DNA of 64,000 bases from an uncultured Bacteroidota bacterium. GTDB taxonomy: Bacteria > Bacteroidota > Rhodothermia > Rhodothermales > Salinibacteraceae. This document shows positions 42,649-52,382 of this stretch, piece after piece (position 1 is the stretch's first letter; the number at the start of each line of letters is the position of its first letter). Below the pieces are notes generated by a model that had not been told where the DNA came from, ran no database searches, and saw only the letters and a program-made list of their open reading frames with translations. The stretch spans positions 32,585 through 96,584 of the forward strand of contig CAJXKO010000002.1 of assembly GCA_913055845.1 (NCBI GenBank). Direction: 5' to 3'. The position numbers were made by a program, and so were the translations under genes.

Positions 42649-44913
42649 ATGTCGCTTTTGTCCCTGCCCACCAGCGTCTTGTATCTGTGCTATTTGGCCG
42701 CCTTCATGGGGGCCACCCTTGTGTGTCTGGCGGCTGCCTGGCGGGCCCAGCAGATCCCATACGCGGAGACGCGCCGGAGCCTGACGACTTTCTTTCTCGC
42801 CAGTGGCGGATGGGCCGCCGCCTACATCGGGTTTCTACTTCCGTTCTCACGACTGGCCAAGAATTTTTTCTACCAGACGAGCCTAATCGTGGGGTTTGGG
42901 ACTGTGTGGGCCTGGCTCTGGTTCTGCTCCGCCTACACCGGACGCGCACTTCACCGGAATCCCACGGCTCAGCGCTTTGCCGGCGTCGTCTTTCTGGCCG
43001 TCGTGGTCTTGAAGGTGACAAATCCTTTCCACGAGCTCTACTATACCCTCCAGCCGGCCAGTATTGAGGCGTTCGGGACTGTAGTCCAACACGGCGTTCT
43101 GTACTGGGTGGTCATGGGCGTGTCCTACGCACTGGCGACAGCGGGGTATCTCATGCTGTTCGAACTGTTCGTAACGACCGAGACCCAGACGGGTCCCCTT
43201 GCGGTTCTGACGACCCTAACGGCACTGCCGGCGGCCCTCAATATTCTTGGGCACGTGGAGCCCTGGCTGCAAGATTTCACCCACGAGCCCCTAGGGGTCG
43301 CGGTGTTCGCAGTAGGGGTGCTTTTTGTGTACACCTACCAGTTCCAGGCCGTCCGCCTGGCCGGAAGCCTCTCGGCCCCCACCATCATGCTGAGTACCGA
43401 CGGCCGCATCCGGGACTACGGGCGGCGGGCCGCGGCCCTCTTCCCGGCACTGGATGAGCGCTCCGTGGTGGGGAAATCACTGGGCGCGGTGCTGCCGGGG
43501 CTGGCTGAGCGGCTTGGGGAGGATCAATCGCTGCTGGAGAAGGAGGGCGATGGGGCGGAGGAGGCCCCCCGGTACTACCGAATCGTCGAAACGGACTTTG
43601 GAGGGGGCGACAGTCAGGGAAGCCGAGTGGTGGTCCTGTCCGACATCACGGCGCGGGAACGTCGTGAGCGGGCTTTGCAGAGTCGGAAGGAAAAGGTGGA
43701 GGCCTTGTACGCCGCGGTAAACCGGCTCCTCCGGGCCCGCGACAGGGAGGGCGTGGGGGATGTTGTGCTCCAGCTCGTGAATGAGGTGTTTGGCTATCCG
43801 CTCGTTGGGGTGCGCCTGGCGGAGGAGGAGACGCTTGTCCCCATCCAGCATTCCCCGAAAGTATTCGAGCACATGCCGACCCGTCCCCCCGTAGACACCG
43901 GGGGCGACACCCTCATCGCAAAGGCATACCGGAGCGGCGAGCCGCGTGTCATCGACGATCTCTCCACCACCGACGGGCCGCTGGAGTACGGCCAGGCCCG
44001 TGCCGCGGCATTTTTCCCGATGGGGGAGTACGGCGTCATCTCGGTGGGGGGGCTGCGGGCGCACGACATGGATCCGTTTGATACCGGCCTTGTGGAGGTG
44101 CTGGCGGCCCACGCCGGGGTGGTGCTGGATCGTCTCGATCAGGAGACGGTGCTTCGAGAGGCGAAAGAAGAGGCAAAAGAAGCGAGTGAAATGAAGTCGG
44201 CCCTACTGGCCAACATGAGCCACGAGATCCGGACGCCGCTCACGTCCATCATCGGGTTCGCGGAAGAGATTAAGACCCTGGCCGATGGGCAGGACGGCCC
44301 GACGGCCCGGTTTGCCCGTCACATTGAAAACAGCGGACGCCGCCTGCTGGGCACCTTGGACGCGGTGTTGAATCTCTCACGGCTGCAGGGCAGTGGCGAG
44401 GGCGCTTCCTCTCAGCCGATCGATCTTACCGACATGGCCGACGGGGTTGCCAGTCAGTACCGCTCCGAGGCAGAGGACGAAGATATTCGGTTCCACACCG
44501 ACACGACGAACGATCCGCTCTGGATTCAGGCCGACCGCGAGGCACTGCGCATTGCCCTGCAAAACCTACTTTCCAATGCGGTGAAGTACACCGAGTCGGG
44601 CGGGGAAGTATGGGTCCGGACGCGGGCTGACGCCCGCACGGCAGTTCTGGAGGTCGAGGATACCGGCATCGGGATGGAGCCGTCCCGGATTGATACGTTG
44701 TTCGACCCCTTCCGACAAGAGTCCGAGGGCGTGGGGCGTGAGTACGAGGGACCCGGGCTCGGGCTCGCGGTTACAGGGGAGGCGGTGGAAAAGATGGGGG
44801 GAACCATTGCGGTGGACACCGAGAAAGGAGAGGGGGCGTGCTTCACTGTGCGGCTCCCGCGCGCCGAGGCGCCCACAGAAGTGGAGGAGGCTGGCTCTCC
44901 GGTCCCCGCGTGA
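42649..44913 (+). CDS. Sensor histidine kinase: 7TM, PAS-like, GAF, kinase core
   Basis: 754 residues. Residues about 1-240 have seven hydrophobic helices of the 7TM histidine-kinase sensor type. A PAS-like part (about 245-340) and GAF part (about 350-505) follow, then a HisKA segment with the phospho-acceptor in ANMSHEIRTPLTSIIGF and a HATPase domain with LLSNAVKYTES (N box), VEDTGIGMEP (G1) and GPGLGLAVTGEAVEKM (G2). All phosphotransfer motifs are intact. No response regulator gene is adjacent, so its partner is elsewhere. The inducing signal is unknown. ATG 42649. It follows an area of 283 bases without a gene. Confidence 0.9.
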   Translation: MSLLSLPTSVLYLCYLAAFMGATLVCLAAAWRAQQIPYAETRRSLTTFFLASGGWAAAYIGFLLPFSRLAKNFFYQTSLIVGFGTVWAWLWFCSAYTGRALHRNPTAQRFAGVVFLAVVVLKVTNPFHELYYTLQPASIEAFGTVVQHGVLYWVVMGVSYALATAGYLMLFELFVTTETQTGPLAVLTTLTALPAALNILGHVEPWLQDFTHEPLGVAVFAVGVLFVYTYQFQAVRLAGSLSAPTIMLSTDGRIRDYGRRAAALFPALDERSVVGKSLGAVLPGLAERLGEDQSLLEKEGDGAEEAPRYYRIVETDFGGGDSQGSRVVVLSDITARERRERALQSRKEKVEALYAAVNRLLRARDREGVGDVVLQLVNEVFGYPLVGVRLAEEETLVPIQHSPKVFEHMPTRPPVDTGGDTLIAKAYRSGEPRVIDDLSTTDGPLEYGQARAAAFFPMGEYGVISVGGLRAHDMDPFDTGLVEVLAAHAGVVLDRLDQETVLREAKEEAKEASEMKSALLANMSHEIRTPLTSIIGFAEEIKTLADGQDGPTARFARHIENSGRRLLGTLDAVLNLSRLQGSGEGASSQPIDLTDMADGVASQYRSEAEDEDIRFHTDTTNDPLWIQADREALRIALQNLLSNAVKYTESGGEVWVRTRADARTAVLEVEDTGIGMEPSRIDTLFDPFRQESEGVGREYEGPGLGLAVTGEAVEKMGGTIAVDTEKGEGACFTVRLPRAEAPTEVEEAGSPVPA

Positions 44914-45055
44914 GGTGGGGGCATGGATGGGACCTCACGCACCAGCGATGGGAGAAGGACTCCCTGCATGCTTCACCCGGGACGCAGGCCCGTGGATCCC
45001 TCATTCACGCTTCCCGTTTCGGTGACTGTTTCCTCCGTGAACCAAGGCCTCCACC

Positions 45056-45700
45056 ATGCGCACCGTTGTAGGCGTTCTCCTGCTTGTCGGACTCTTCGCC
45101 GGGTACCCCCATGCCGGCCTCGGACAGCAAGATGTCGAGTTTGGGGTCACGGTGGGGGGCAACTGGGTCACGATGGATTCCCCAGGCGCCAGTCCCGACG
45201 GCTACTTCTCATTTACGGGGGGATTTGTGGCGCGGCGGCCGGTGCTCGGGGGGCTGTCCCTCCAGTCCGAGCTTCTGCTGACCCAGCGAGGGGCAGAGAT
45301 CGCAGCCGACAGTGCAGGGTCGATCGAGTATGGGGCGGTGTATCTCCAGGTCCCTCTGCTTCTGCATGTGGAGGCGCCGGCCGTCCAGTCCGTCGTCTTC
45401 CACGCCGAGGGCGGGGGGTACGGGGCGGTCAAACTCTTTGAGCGTCAAACACCGGGGAACGATATCAACGTGTCCCTCGACACCGGCGCGTCGTTTTTCC
45501 AACGGTTTGATGCGGGCATCGTGGCGGGGGGCGGGGCCTCCTTCACCATCGCGGGTCAGCCTTTTAACGTCACGGTGCGCCGGGAATGGGGGCTGCCCGA
45601 TGTGGCCCGGGACCTCCAAGACCAGCCTTTTCCGGCCGCTCCGCTTCCGGACGAGGGAAAGACTCGAGCCTGGGTCGTGCTCTTGCGAATTGGGCTTTAG
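45056..45700 (+). CDS. PorT-type outer-membrane beta-barrel protein
   Basis: 214 residues: signal peptide (about 1-23, VVGVLLLVGLFAGYPHAGLGQ), then a beta-rich body of eight-strand-barrel pattern with VTVGGNWVTM, LSLQSELLLTQRGAEI, YGAVYLQVPLLLHV and the last strand RAWVVLLRIGL. This is the OMP_b-brl_2 / PorT-like family of Bacteroidota. PorT itself takes part in type IX secretion, but the family is broad, so a role in secretion is not shown. A G10 tract lies 15 bases past its stop. It follows the sensor kinase by 142 bases. Confidence 0.78.
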   Translation: MRTVVGVLLLVGLFAGYPHAGLGQQDVEFGVTVGGNWVTMDSPGASPDGYFSFTGGFVARRPVLGGLSLQSELLLTQRGAEIAADSAGSIEYGAVYLQVPLLLHVEAPAVQSVVFHAEGGGYGAVKLFERQTPGNDINVSLDTGASFFQRFDAGIVAGGGASFTIAGQPFNVTVRREWGLPDVARDLQDQPFPAAPLPDEGKTRAWVVLLRIGL

Positions 45701-46001
45701 GACCGGTCGTTGCTCGGGGGGGGGGTCAATAACAGAACCCTCGCGGTCTCCTCAGGGCGTGTCGGCCCGAGCGTCCCGCAGAGAAGACTGTTACGGGGGC
45801 CGCCGTTCATTTGCAAAACGGCAGTCCGCCTCTTTTCTTAAACCAATCTCGCCCGGCGAATGGCCTCCAGGGCTGATCGTCAGGCACTGCAATGGGGCGG
45901 AAAACCGGTGGGGGCAGGAGCCGCGTTTGGGCCGTGGGCGAGGCGGCCAACAATGCCCGCGCCGCAGTCTAGACCGCTTTTGGTGACGATGTATCGGGTG
46001 T
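45701..46001. other. Intergenic region before smc, with a G10 tract
   Basis: 301 bases. It starts with a run of ten G (45716-45725). No gene, hairpin with T tract or promoter is clear. The smc promoter should lie in its second half. Confidence 0.45.
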
Positions 46002-49000
46002 ATGTACCTCAGTAAACTCGAACTGCAGGGCTTTAAGAGCTTTGCGGATGAGACCACGCTCACATTCGACCCGGGCGTGACCACCATTGTGGGACCCAAC
46101 GGATGTGGCAAGTCGAACATCGTGGACGCCATCCGTTGGGTTATCGGCGAGCAGCGGCCCACCGTGCTCCGCTCGGAAAAGATGGAGAATCTTATCTTTA
46201 ACGGCACGGCCGATCGGCGGCCATTGGGCATGGCCGAGGTGGAGCTCACCATCGAGAACACCGACGGCGTGTTGCCGACCGAGTACACCGAGGTCACTAT
46301 TGGGCGGCGCCTGTTCCGCGACGGCACCTCGGAGTACCTGATGAACGGGACCACGTGCCGCCTCAAGGACATCACCGACCTGTTTATGGACACCGGCATG
46401 GCGGCCGATGCCTATTCGGTGATCGAACTGAAAATGGTCGACGAATTGGTGTCAGGCTCCACCGAGGACCGCCGCCGCATGTTTGAGGAGGCGGCGGGCA
46501 TAACGCGGTACAAAATGCGCCGCCGTCAGGCCCTCCGCAAGCTCGATAGCACGCAGTCGGATTTGGAACGGATTCGCGACCTGACCGACGAGGTGAGTAC
46601 GCAGGTCGAGCGTTTGGAGCGACAGGCCGAGAAAGCGCAGCGATACCGCGAGGCGGAAGACAAGCTGCGTCGTCTCGAGCTCCTTCTCGCGCAGGTCGAG
46701 TACAATCGGCTCGTGGAGCGGCAGGCAGAACTGGAGGCGACGGAAGAGAAACATGAAGCGCAGGCCGCGTCCCTGGCGACCGACGAGCAATCGATGGAGC
46801 GCCGGCTCGGGGCGTTGCGTGAGTCGTTTGAGGAGCAAGAGGCCACCGTGCAGCAGCGTCGAGAGGCGCTGCAAGAGCACCGGGCCCGGGTGCGGGAACT
46901 GGAGGCGGAGCAGCGGCTGCAGCGCGAACGCCTGACGCGGGCCCGCGAGGACCGTGACGACGCGAAGCAGGCCCAACAGGAGGCTCGCGAGCGTCGCGAT
47001 GCCCTGACCGACGAGGTAGAGCGCCTGGAGAGTGCACTGGAGCAGGCGTGCCCCGCCCTCGAGGACGCCGAGGCGGCGCTGGAAAACGCCCGCGACGAGC
47101 GGGACACGGCGAAGGCCGCCGCGGATGAGCTTCGCGAAGAGGTGCAACAGCTCCGGCAGGAGGCCGAGGCCGCCGAGGACGAGCACGCAGAGCAGGTCCG
47201 CCGGCTTGACCGTCGCACCAACCGCCAGGAGTTGCTGGAAGAGGAGCAGGCCCGGGCGCAACAGCAGCTTGACGACCTCGCGGACAAGGCCCAGCGGCTC
47301 GACGACCGCATTGAGGAGGCCGAGGCCGACCGCGAGGCGGCCCAGCAGGCCCTGTCGGAGGCCCGAACGGCCCTCGACGAGGCCGAGGCCACGCGCGATA
47401 ACCACGAGCAGGCCCTGGAGGCCGCGCAAGACGAGCTCCGTGACTTGGAGCGTCGCCGCGATGCCGCCGCCGCAGAGGTGGAGCTCCTGGAGGGCCTCGT
47501 GGCGAGCTACGACGAGTTTTCGGACGCCGTGCAGTTTTTGGCGACGGACGGTCCCTTCGAGGACCTCCGTACGGTGGCCGACGTGCTAGGGTGTGACGAC
47601 GATGTGCGCGTGGCGCTCGACGCAGCCCTGGGCGCCCTTGCGTCCTGTGTGGTGGTGCCCACCGCCGACGCCGCGCAAGCCGCTATCGCCCGGCTCCGCG
47701 AGTCCGAGAAAGGCCAAACATCGTTTCTGGTGCTCGAGCGCCTTCCCGACACAATTCCGACGGCCCCGACGCCCGACGGCGCGACGGCCCTCCGCGACGC
47801 CGTCCGCACGGCGGGCCCCGACTACGATCCGCTGGCCGACGTACTTCTCCGTGACTGCTACCTCGTCGACACCCTCGATGAGGCCCAGGAGGCGGTGGAC
47901 CACACCGACGAGTCGGTGCGCGTATTTGCCCGAACAGGCGAATGGATCGATGGCCGGGGCGTGCTGCGTGGTGGGAGCGTGCAGAGTGACGTATCCCCCG
48001 CCGCGAGTCGACTGGGACGCCGCGAGCAGTTGGAGCGAGCCCGCGAACAGCGGACCACACTGCAGGAGGCCTGCAACGATCAGGGAGAGACCGTGGCGGC
48101 GAAGCGGGCGGCACTCGAGGACGTCGACCTGGCCGTCTACGAGTCAGCGGTGGAAGAGGCGCACGCGACCCTCGCCGACGCTGAGCAGCGGCTGGAGCGA
48201 CTCCGCTACGAACGCGAGTCGCTCGATGAGCGACGCACGGAACTCCAGGAGCGCCTGGACGGGATCGAGAACGAACTCGCTGACCATGCAACCCGCGTCG
48301 ACACGCTCCGCGAGGAAGCACAGGCGGCCGAAGAGCGGATGAAAGTGCTCCGTCAAGACCGGGCCGAGGCTGAAGAGGCCCTCGCGGCGGCCGAAGAGCG
48401 CGAACGGGAGGCCGTCGATGCCTTTAGCGACGCACAGGTCGCGGCCGTCGAGGCCCGCAATCGGGTCGACAACCTGGAGCAGGACCTGGAGCGGGCGCGC
48501 GAGCAGATTGACGAGATCGACCGCCGGACCGGCGAGCGCAACGCAAAGATCGACCGGCTCGACGCGGATATAGAAGAGGCCCTCGATACGCAGACCGAAC
48601 TTGACGAACAGATCGAGGCGCTCCGTGAGGAGCGGGAGACGCGTGACCAGTCCCTTGAGGAAGCGGAATCGGTTCTGCAGGACACCAAGGCCGAAATCGA
48701 GGAGGTAGAGGATCACCTTCGGTCCCTCCGGCAGGCGCGGGAGGAGGCCCTAGAGAAGAAAAACCAGACTTCTGTTTCGCTCGCGGAGGTAGAGACCCGC
48801 ACGCAGGACCTTCTCGACAGCATGGCGGCCGACTTCGAGCGCGACCTGGCGGACGACCCGGTGTCGATCCCCGACGATTTCAATGAGTCCGATGCTCAGT
48901 CTGAAGTGAAAAGCCTGCGCGGCACCATCAACGCCCTCGGGGATGTGAATCCGCTGGCCCTGGAAGAGTACGAGGAAGAGAAGGAGCGCCTTGACTTCCT

Positions 49001-49553
49001 GCAGGAGCAGAAAGACGACTTGGAAGCGGCGGAAGATACCCTGCTCGACACGATTCACGAGCTCAATACGAAGGCCTCCGAGCGGTTCATGGAAACCTTT
49101 GAAGAAATCAAGGGCAGTTTCGGTGACATCTTTACTGAGCTCTTTGGGGAAGGGGCCTCCGCAGAGCTCCAGCTGGAGGATCCCGACGACCCTATCGACT
49201 CGGCCATCGAAATTGTGGCTAAGCCGCGCGGAAAGCGGCCGGTTACGCTCGACCAGTTGTCCAGCGGCGAGAAGGCCCTGACGGCCACGGCACTTCTTTT
49301 TGCCATCTACCTCGTGAAGCCCAGTCCCTTCTGCGTGCTCGACGAGGTGGACGCTCCCCTTGACGACGCGAATGTGGAGCGCTTTATGAACCTCGTCCGC
49401 CGCTTCGAAGATGATACGCAGTTCGTGCTCGTGACCCACAATCAGCGCACGATGGATCTCTCGGATCGCATGTACGGGGTGACCATGGAAGAGCAGGGGG
49501 TCTCGACGCTGGTAGGCGTTGAGTTTGACGAAGCCGCGGAGCTGACGGGATAA
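46002..49553 (+). CDS. smc: Chromosome segregation protein SMC
   Basis: 1183 residues, full length for SMC. Walker A is GPNGCGKS at 31-38. Long coiled coils (about 170-500 and 680-1010) flank the hinge (about 515-665, with SYDEFSDAVQFL and GVLRGGS). The C-terminal head carries the signature LSSGEKALTATALLFAIY and Walker B PFCVLDEVDAPLDD, then the D-loop. The ATPase with ScpA/ScpB condenses and organises the chromosome. Coils are unusually acidic (Glu/Asp-rich), in line with a halophile. ATG 46002 begins MYLSKLELQGFKSFA. A mechanosensitive channel gene follows 69 bases later. Confidence 0.97.
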   Translation: MYLSKLELQGFKSFADETTLTFDPGVTTIVGPNGCGKSNIVDAIRWVIGEQRPTVLRSEKMENLIFNGTADRRPLGMAEVELTIENTDGVLPTEYTEVTIGRRLFRDGTSEYLMNGTTCRLKDITDLFMDTGMAADAYSVIELKMVDELVSGSTEDRRRMFEEAAGITRYKMRRRQALRKLDSTQSDLERIRDLTDEVSTQVERLERQAEKAQRYREAEDKLRRLELLLAQVEYNRLVERQAELEATEEKHEAQAASLATDEQSMERRLGALRESFEEQEATVQQRREALQEHRARVRELEAEQRLQRERLTRAREDRDDAKQAQQEARERRDALTDEVERLESALEQACPALEDAEAALENARDERDTAKAAADELREEVQQLRQEAEAAEDEHAEQVRRLDRRTNRQELLEEEQARAQQQLDDLADKAQRLDDRIEEAEADREAAQQALSEARTALDEAEATRDNHEQALEAAQDELRDLERRRDAAAAEVELLEGLVASYDEFSDAVQFLATDGPFEDLRTVADVLGCDDDVRVALDAALGALASCVVVPTADAAQAAIARLRESEKGQTSFLVLERLPDTIPTAPTPDGATALRDAVRTAGPDYDPLADVLLRDCYLVDTLDEAQEAVDHTDESVRVFARTGEWIDGRGVLRGGSVQSDVSPAASRLGRREQLERAREQRTTLQEACNDQGETVAAKRAALEDVDLAVYESAVEEAHATLADAEQRLERLRYERESLDERRTELQERLDGIENELADHATRVDTLREEAQAAEERMKVLRQDRAEAEEALAAAEEREREAVDAFSDAQVAAVEARNRVDNLEQDLERAREQIDEIDRRTGERNAKIDRLDADIEEALDTQTELDEQIEALREERETRDQSLEEAESVLQDTKAEIEEVEDHLRSLRQAREEALEKKNQTSVSLAEVETRTQDLLDSMAADFERDLADDPVSIPDDFNESDAQSEVKSLRGTINALGDVNPLALEEYEEEKERLDFLQEQKDDLEAAEDTLLDTIHELNTKASERFMETFEEIKGSFGDIFTELFGEGASAELQLEDPDDPIDSAIEIVAKPRGKRPVTLDQLSSGEKALTATALLFAIYLVKPSPFCVLDEVDAPLDDANVERFMNLVRRFEDDTQFVLVTHNQRTMDLSDRMYGVTMEEQGVSTLVGVEFDEAAELTG

Positions 49554-49622
49554 GATTGCAGGGCCGGACCCCGGCGCCAGTAACGACGGTCGCGAGACCT
49601 AACCAATCAGCCATTCGTTTCC

Positions 49623-50738
49623 ATGGAGGAGGGCCTGCGCGATACCTTGCTGTCGTTGGGGAATACTGTGGGTGGCGCCCTGCTCATGTTGGTTGGGGCG
49701 GCCGTGCTCGGGGGGCTCCTCTACGCGGCGGTCCTCTGGGGATTGCGCCGCGTCACTTGGGGCACCCGTTGGGTCTTGCCCGTTCGTGGAGCCTTGCTGC
49801 GATGGATCCGTGCCCCGCTTCGCCTCCTCGTGCCCGTGTTGTGCGTCTACGCGGCACTCCCGGTCGTTCAAGGGGTCCTCGGCCCGCTCCGCTCGTTTGT
49901 TGCGGGCGGGCTCCACGTTGCGTTCGTGGTAGGCGTCACCTGGGGACTCCTCGCGCTCCTTCGCGCCGGGGAGGAAGCCATCGGCGACTACTATACCACC
50001 GATACGCCGGACAACCTGAAGGCGCGCAAGGTGGTGACACAGGTACGCATTCTGCGGCGCATCGTGGCCACCGTCGTGGTCGTCCTGGCGGTTGGGGTGC
50101 TGCTCATGCAGTACGAGCCCTTTCGCGAGCTAGGCACCGGCATCCTGGCCTCTGCCGGCATTGTCGGCATCGTCGTGGGAATCGCCGCCCAGCGCACCCT
50201 TGGCAACGTCGTGGCGGGCATCCAGATTGCACTCACCCAGCCCATTCGGGTCGATGACGTGGTGATTGTGGAAGGGGAGTTTGGGTGGGTCGAAGAAATC
50301 ACACTCACCTACGTGGTGGTACGCGTGTGGGACCGACGCCGCATCGTGCTGCCCATCACGCACTTCGTGGAGCAGCCGTTTCAGAATTGGACGCGGACCT
50401 CGGCGGATCTCATTGGGACAGTTTTCCTCTACCTCGACTACACGGTGCCGGTGGACGAGCTGCGGGCAGAGCTCCGGCGCATGGTGGAGGCCTCCGAACA
50501 CTGGGATGGTGACGTGGTGGGGCTGCAGATGACTGATGCCTCAGAACGGACCATTACCCTCCGCGCCATTGCGAGCGCTAAGGATGCTCCCACCCTTTGG
50601 AACCTGCGCTGTGAGATTCGGGAGGGCCTCGTGGCGTATATCCGCGAACACTACCCCGAGGCCCTTCCGGCCGTGCGGACCCGGGTGGAGGCGCCGGGGG
50701 ACGGGGAGTCGTCCGCTTTTACCACAGCTAGTGAGTGA
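49623..50738 (+). CDS. MscS family mechanosensitive channel (second copy)
   Basis: 371 residues with about four or five hydrophobic helices (first at about 15-40, last pore helix about 160-190 with SAGIVGIVVGIAAQRTLGNVVAGIQIAL) and then the beta-domain (PIRVDDVVIVEGEFGWVEEITLTYVVV) and C-terminal part. It is longer at the N-terminus than the copy at 39193-40083, and only distantly similar. In the inner membrane; expected to release solutes on osmotic down-shock. It sits 69 bases after smc without a clear terminator and is convergent with rtcB. ATG 49623 follows the smc stop closely. Confidence 0.9.
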   Translation: MEEGLRDTLLSLGNTVGGALLMLVGAAVLGGLLYAAVLWGLRRVTWGTRWVLPVRGALLRWIRAPLRLLVPVLCVYAALPVVQGVLGPLRSFVAGGLHVAFVVGVTWGLLALLRAGEEAIGDYYTTDTPDNLKARKVVTQVRILRRIVATVVVVLAVGVLLMQYEPFRELGTGILASAGIVGIVVGIAAQRTLGNVVAGIQIALTQPIRVDDVVIVEGEFGWVEEITLTYVVVRVWDRRRIVLPITHFVEQPFQNWTRTSADLIGTVFLYLDYTVPVDELRAELRRMVEASEHWDGDVVGLQMTDASERTITLRAIASAKDAPTLWNLRCEIREGLVAYIREHYPEALPAVRTRVEAPGDGESSAFTTASE

Positions 50739-50759
50739 GCGAAGGGAGGCGCCTCCAAC

Positions 50760-52205
50760 TTACCCCTTGATCACGCCCAACGGACGGAGTTGGGCCACCT
50801 TCTGCGAGAGCTCCGCCCCCTCGACGGCCTCTACCACGTCCGCCACGTCCTTGTAGGCCTCCGAGATCTCCTCAGTGACCGTACGCCGACTCTCACCACG
50901 AACGATAATTCCTTCGTTGGCTAGTTCGGCGGTCACGTTGCGGTTGCCGGCAGTCTTACGGGCCTGTCGGCGACTCATCTTGCGCCCCGCCCCGTGACAG
51001 GTGCTCCCGAACGTCTCGCTCATCGCCGTGTCCGTGCCTACGAGGACGTAGCTGTAGCGGCCCATGTCGCCGGGAATGAGCACCGGCTGGCCCACCTTTT
51101 GGTAGCGGTCCGGCACGAGCGGATGGCCGGCCGGCAGCGCCCGGGTGGCGCCTTTCCGGTGCACACACACCTCTTGCTCACGCCCGTCTATGTGGTGCGT
51201 CTCGAACTTGGCAATGTTGTGCGCTACCTCGTAGACCGTGTGGAGGCCGTGCTCGCGAGGGGTGAGGTCGAGGGCCTCCTCGAACGCGAGGCGCGTATTT
51301 TGGGCCATCACCTGTCGGTTGGCGAAGGCGTAGTTGATGGCGCAACGCATTCCGCGGATGTATTTTTGGCCCTCCGGCGAGTCGATGGGCGTGCAGGCAA
51401 GCTGGCGGTCGGGAAGCTCAATGTTGTACTTGTTCATCGCCTTATCCATGTCCGATAGCGCGTCGTCGCACACCTGGTACCCAAAGCCGCGGGAGCCGGA
51501 GTGGATGATGGCCGTGACGTGGCCCTCGTGGAGGCCCATGGCGGCCGCCGCCGTTTCATCGTAGATCTCCGCCACGTAGCCAACCTCTAAGAAGTGGTTG
51601 CCGGAGCCGAGCGTGCCAATCTGGTCGAGCCCGCGCTCCTTGGCTCGGGACGACACGGCATCTGGATCCGCGCCGTTCACCTGTCCGCCCTCTTCCACCA
51701 CGTCGAGGTCGGCGTCCGACCCGTAGCCCTCGTCCACGGCCCACGCGGCGCCCTTCTTCAGCACGCGCGGCAGCGTAGCGTGGTCGACGCGCAGGGCGCC
51801 GGACGAGCCCACACCCGTGGGAACGCGGCGGAAGAGGGCGTCGACGAGGCGCTCCGTATCGCGGCGGTCGAGGTCGTCTTTTGTCAGTTTTGACGACATC
51901 AGCCGCACGCCGCAGTTGATATCGTAGCCCACTCCTCCAGGCGAGATGACTCCGGCGTCGGGGTCGAACGCAGCGACGCCACCGATGGGAAAGCCGTATC
52001 CCCAATGGATGTCGGGCATGGCCAGCGAGGCCTTGAGGATGCCGGGCATGTGGGCCACGTTGGCCGCCTGCTGTGGGGCATCGTCCGAGAGGATGTCGTC
52101 TAGCATTGCCTCGGTGGCGTACAGGCGGGCCGGGACGCGCATGCCGCCCGTTTTGGCGATTTGCCAGCGGTAGTCGTCGAGTTTTTCGAGGTCGTAGTCA
52201 GGCAT
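50760..52205 (-). CDS. rtcB: RNA-splicing ligase RtcB
   Basis: 481 residues, usual length. Key residues of RtcB are in place: Asp95 and Cys98 in YDINCGVRL, His203 in GSGNHFLEV, His235 in IIHSGSRGFG, His329 in EVAHNIA, and His404 in CHGAGRKMSR, which is guanylylated during catalysis. It joins 2',3'-cyclic phosphate and 5'-OH RNA ends using GTP and Mn2+. The archease gene is 177 bases upstream on the same strand and probably serves as its activator. ATG 52205. Convergent with the mscS gene. Cytosolic RNA repair role. Confidence 0.97.
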   Translation of the reverse strand: MPDYDLEKLDDYRWQIAKTGGMRVPARLYATEAMLDDILSDDAPQQAANVAHMPGILKASLAMPDIHWGYGFPIGGVAAFDPDAGVISPGGVGYDINCGVRLMSSKLTKDDLDRRDTERLVDALFRRVPTGVGSSGALRVDHATLPRVLKKGAAWAVDEGYGSDADLDVVEEGGQVNGADPDAVSSRAKERGLDQIGTLGSGNHFLEVGYVAEIYDETAAAAMGLHEGHVTAIIHSGSRGFGYQVCDDALSDMDKAMNKYNIELPDRQLACTPIDSPEGQKYIRGMRCAINYAFANRQVMAQNTRLAFEEALDLTPREHGLHTVYEVAHNIAKFETHHIDGREQEVCVHRKGATRALPAGHPLVPDRYQKVGQPVLIPGDMGRYSYVLVGTDTAMSETFGSTCHGAGRKMSRRQARKTAGNRNVTAELANEGIIVRGESRRTVTEEISEAYKDVADVVEAVEGAELSQKVAQLRPLGVIKG

Positions 52206-52382
52206 GACGGAGAAGGGGGGACGGGTGAGAGGGGCAATCAGGAAACTAAAACGGCCCGCTCCGGACGGAGGTTGCGGTGTGGATGCGTGAATCGGGACGC
52301 GTGAATCGTGATGTGAGAATTGGGCGTTTACGGGTCTCAGTTTTCAATCCTTCCCTCACGAATCACGCCTCACGGATGGCTG
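52206..52382 (-). repeat. Repeat-bearing gap between archease and rtcB
   Basis: The 177-base gap contains two close copies of GCGTGAATCG (about 52286-52310), a related GTGATGTGAGA, and near 52360-52377 an inverted match (CACGAATCACGCCTCACG). The set can form imperfect hairpins. No T tract is present, so it is not a simple terminator. Confidence 0.35.

Noticed and set aside
46526..47392. A 288-residue frame antisense to smc, rich in Ser, Arg and Ala
   Set aside because: It is the mirror of the Glu/Asp-rich coiled coil in high-GC DNA; composition is low-complexity with no domain.
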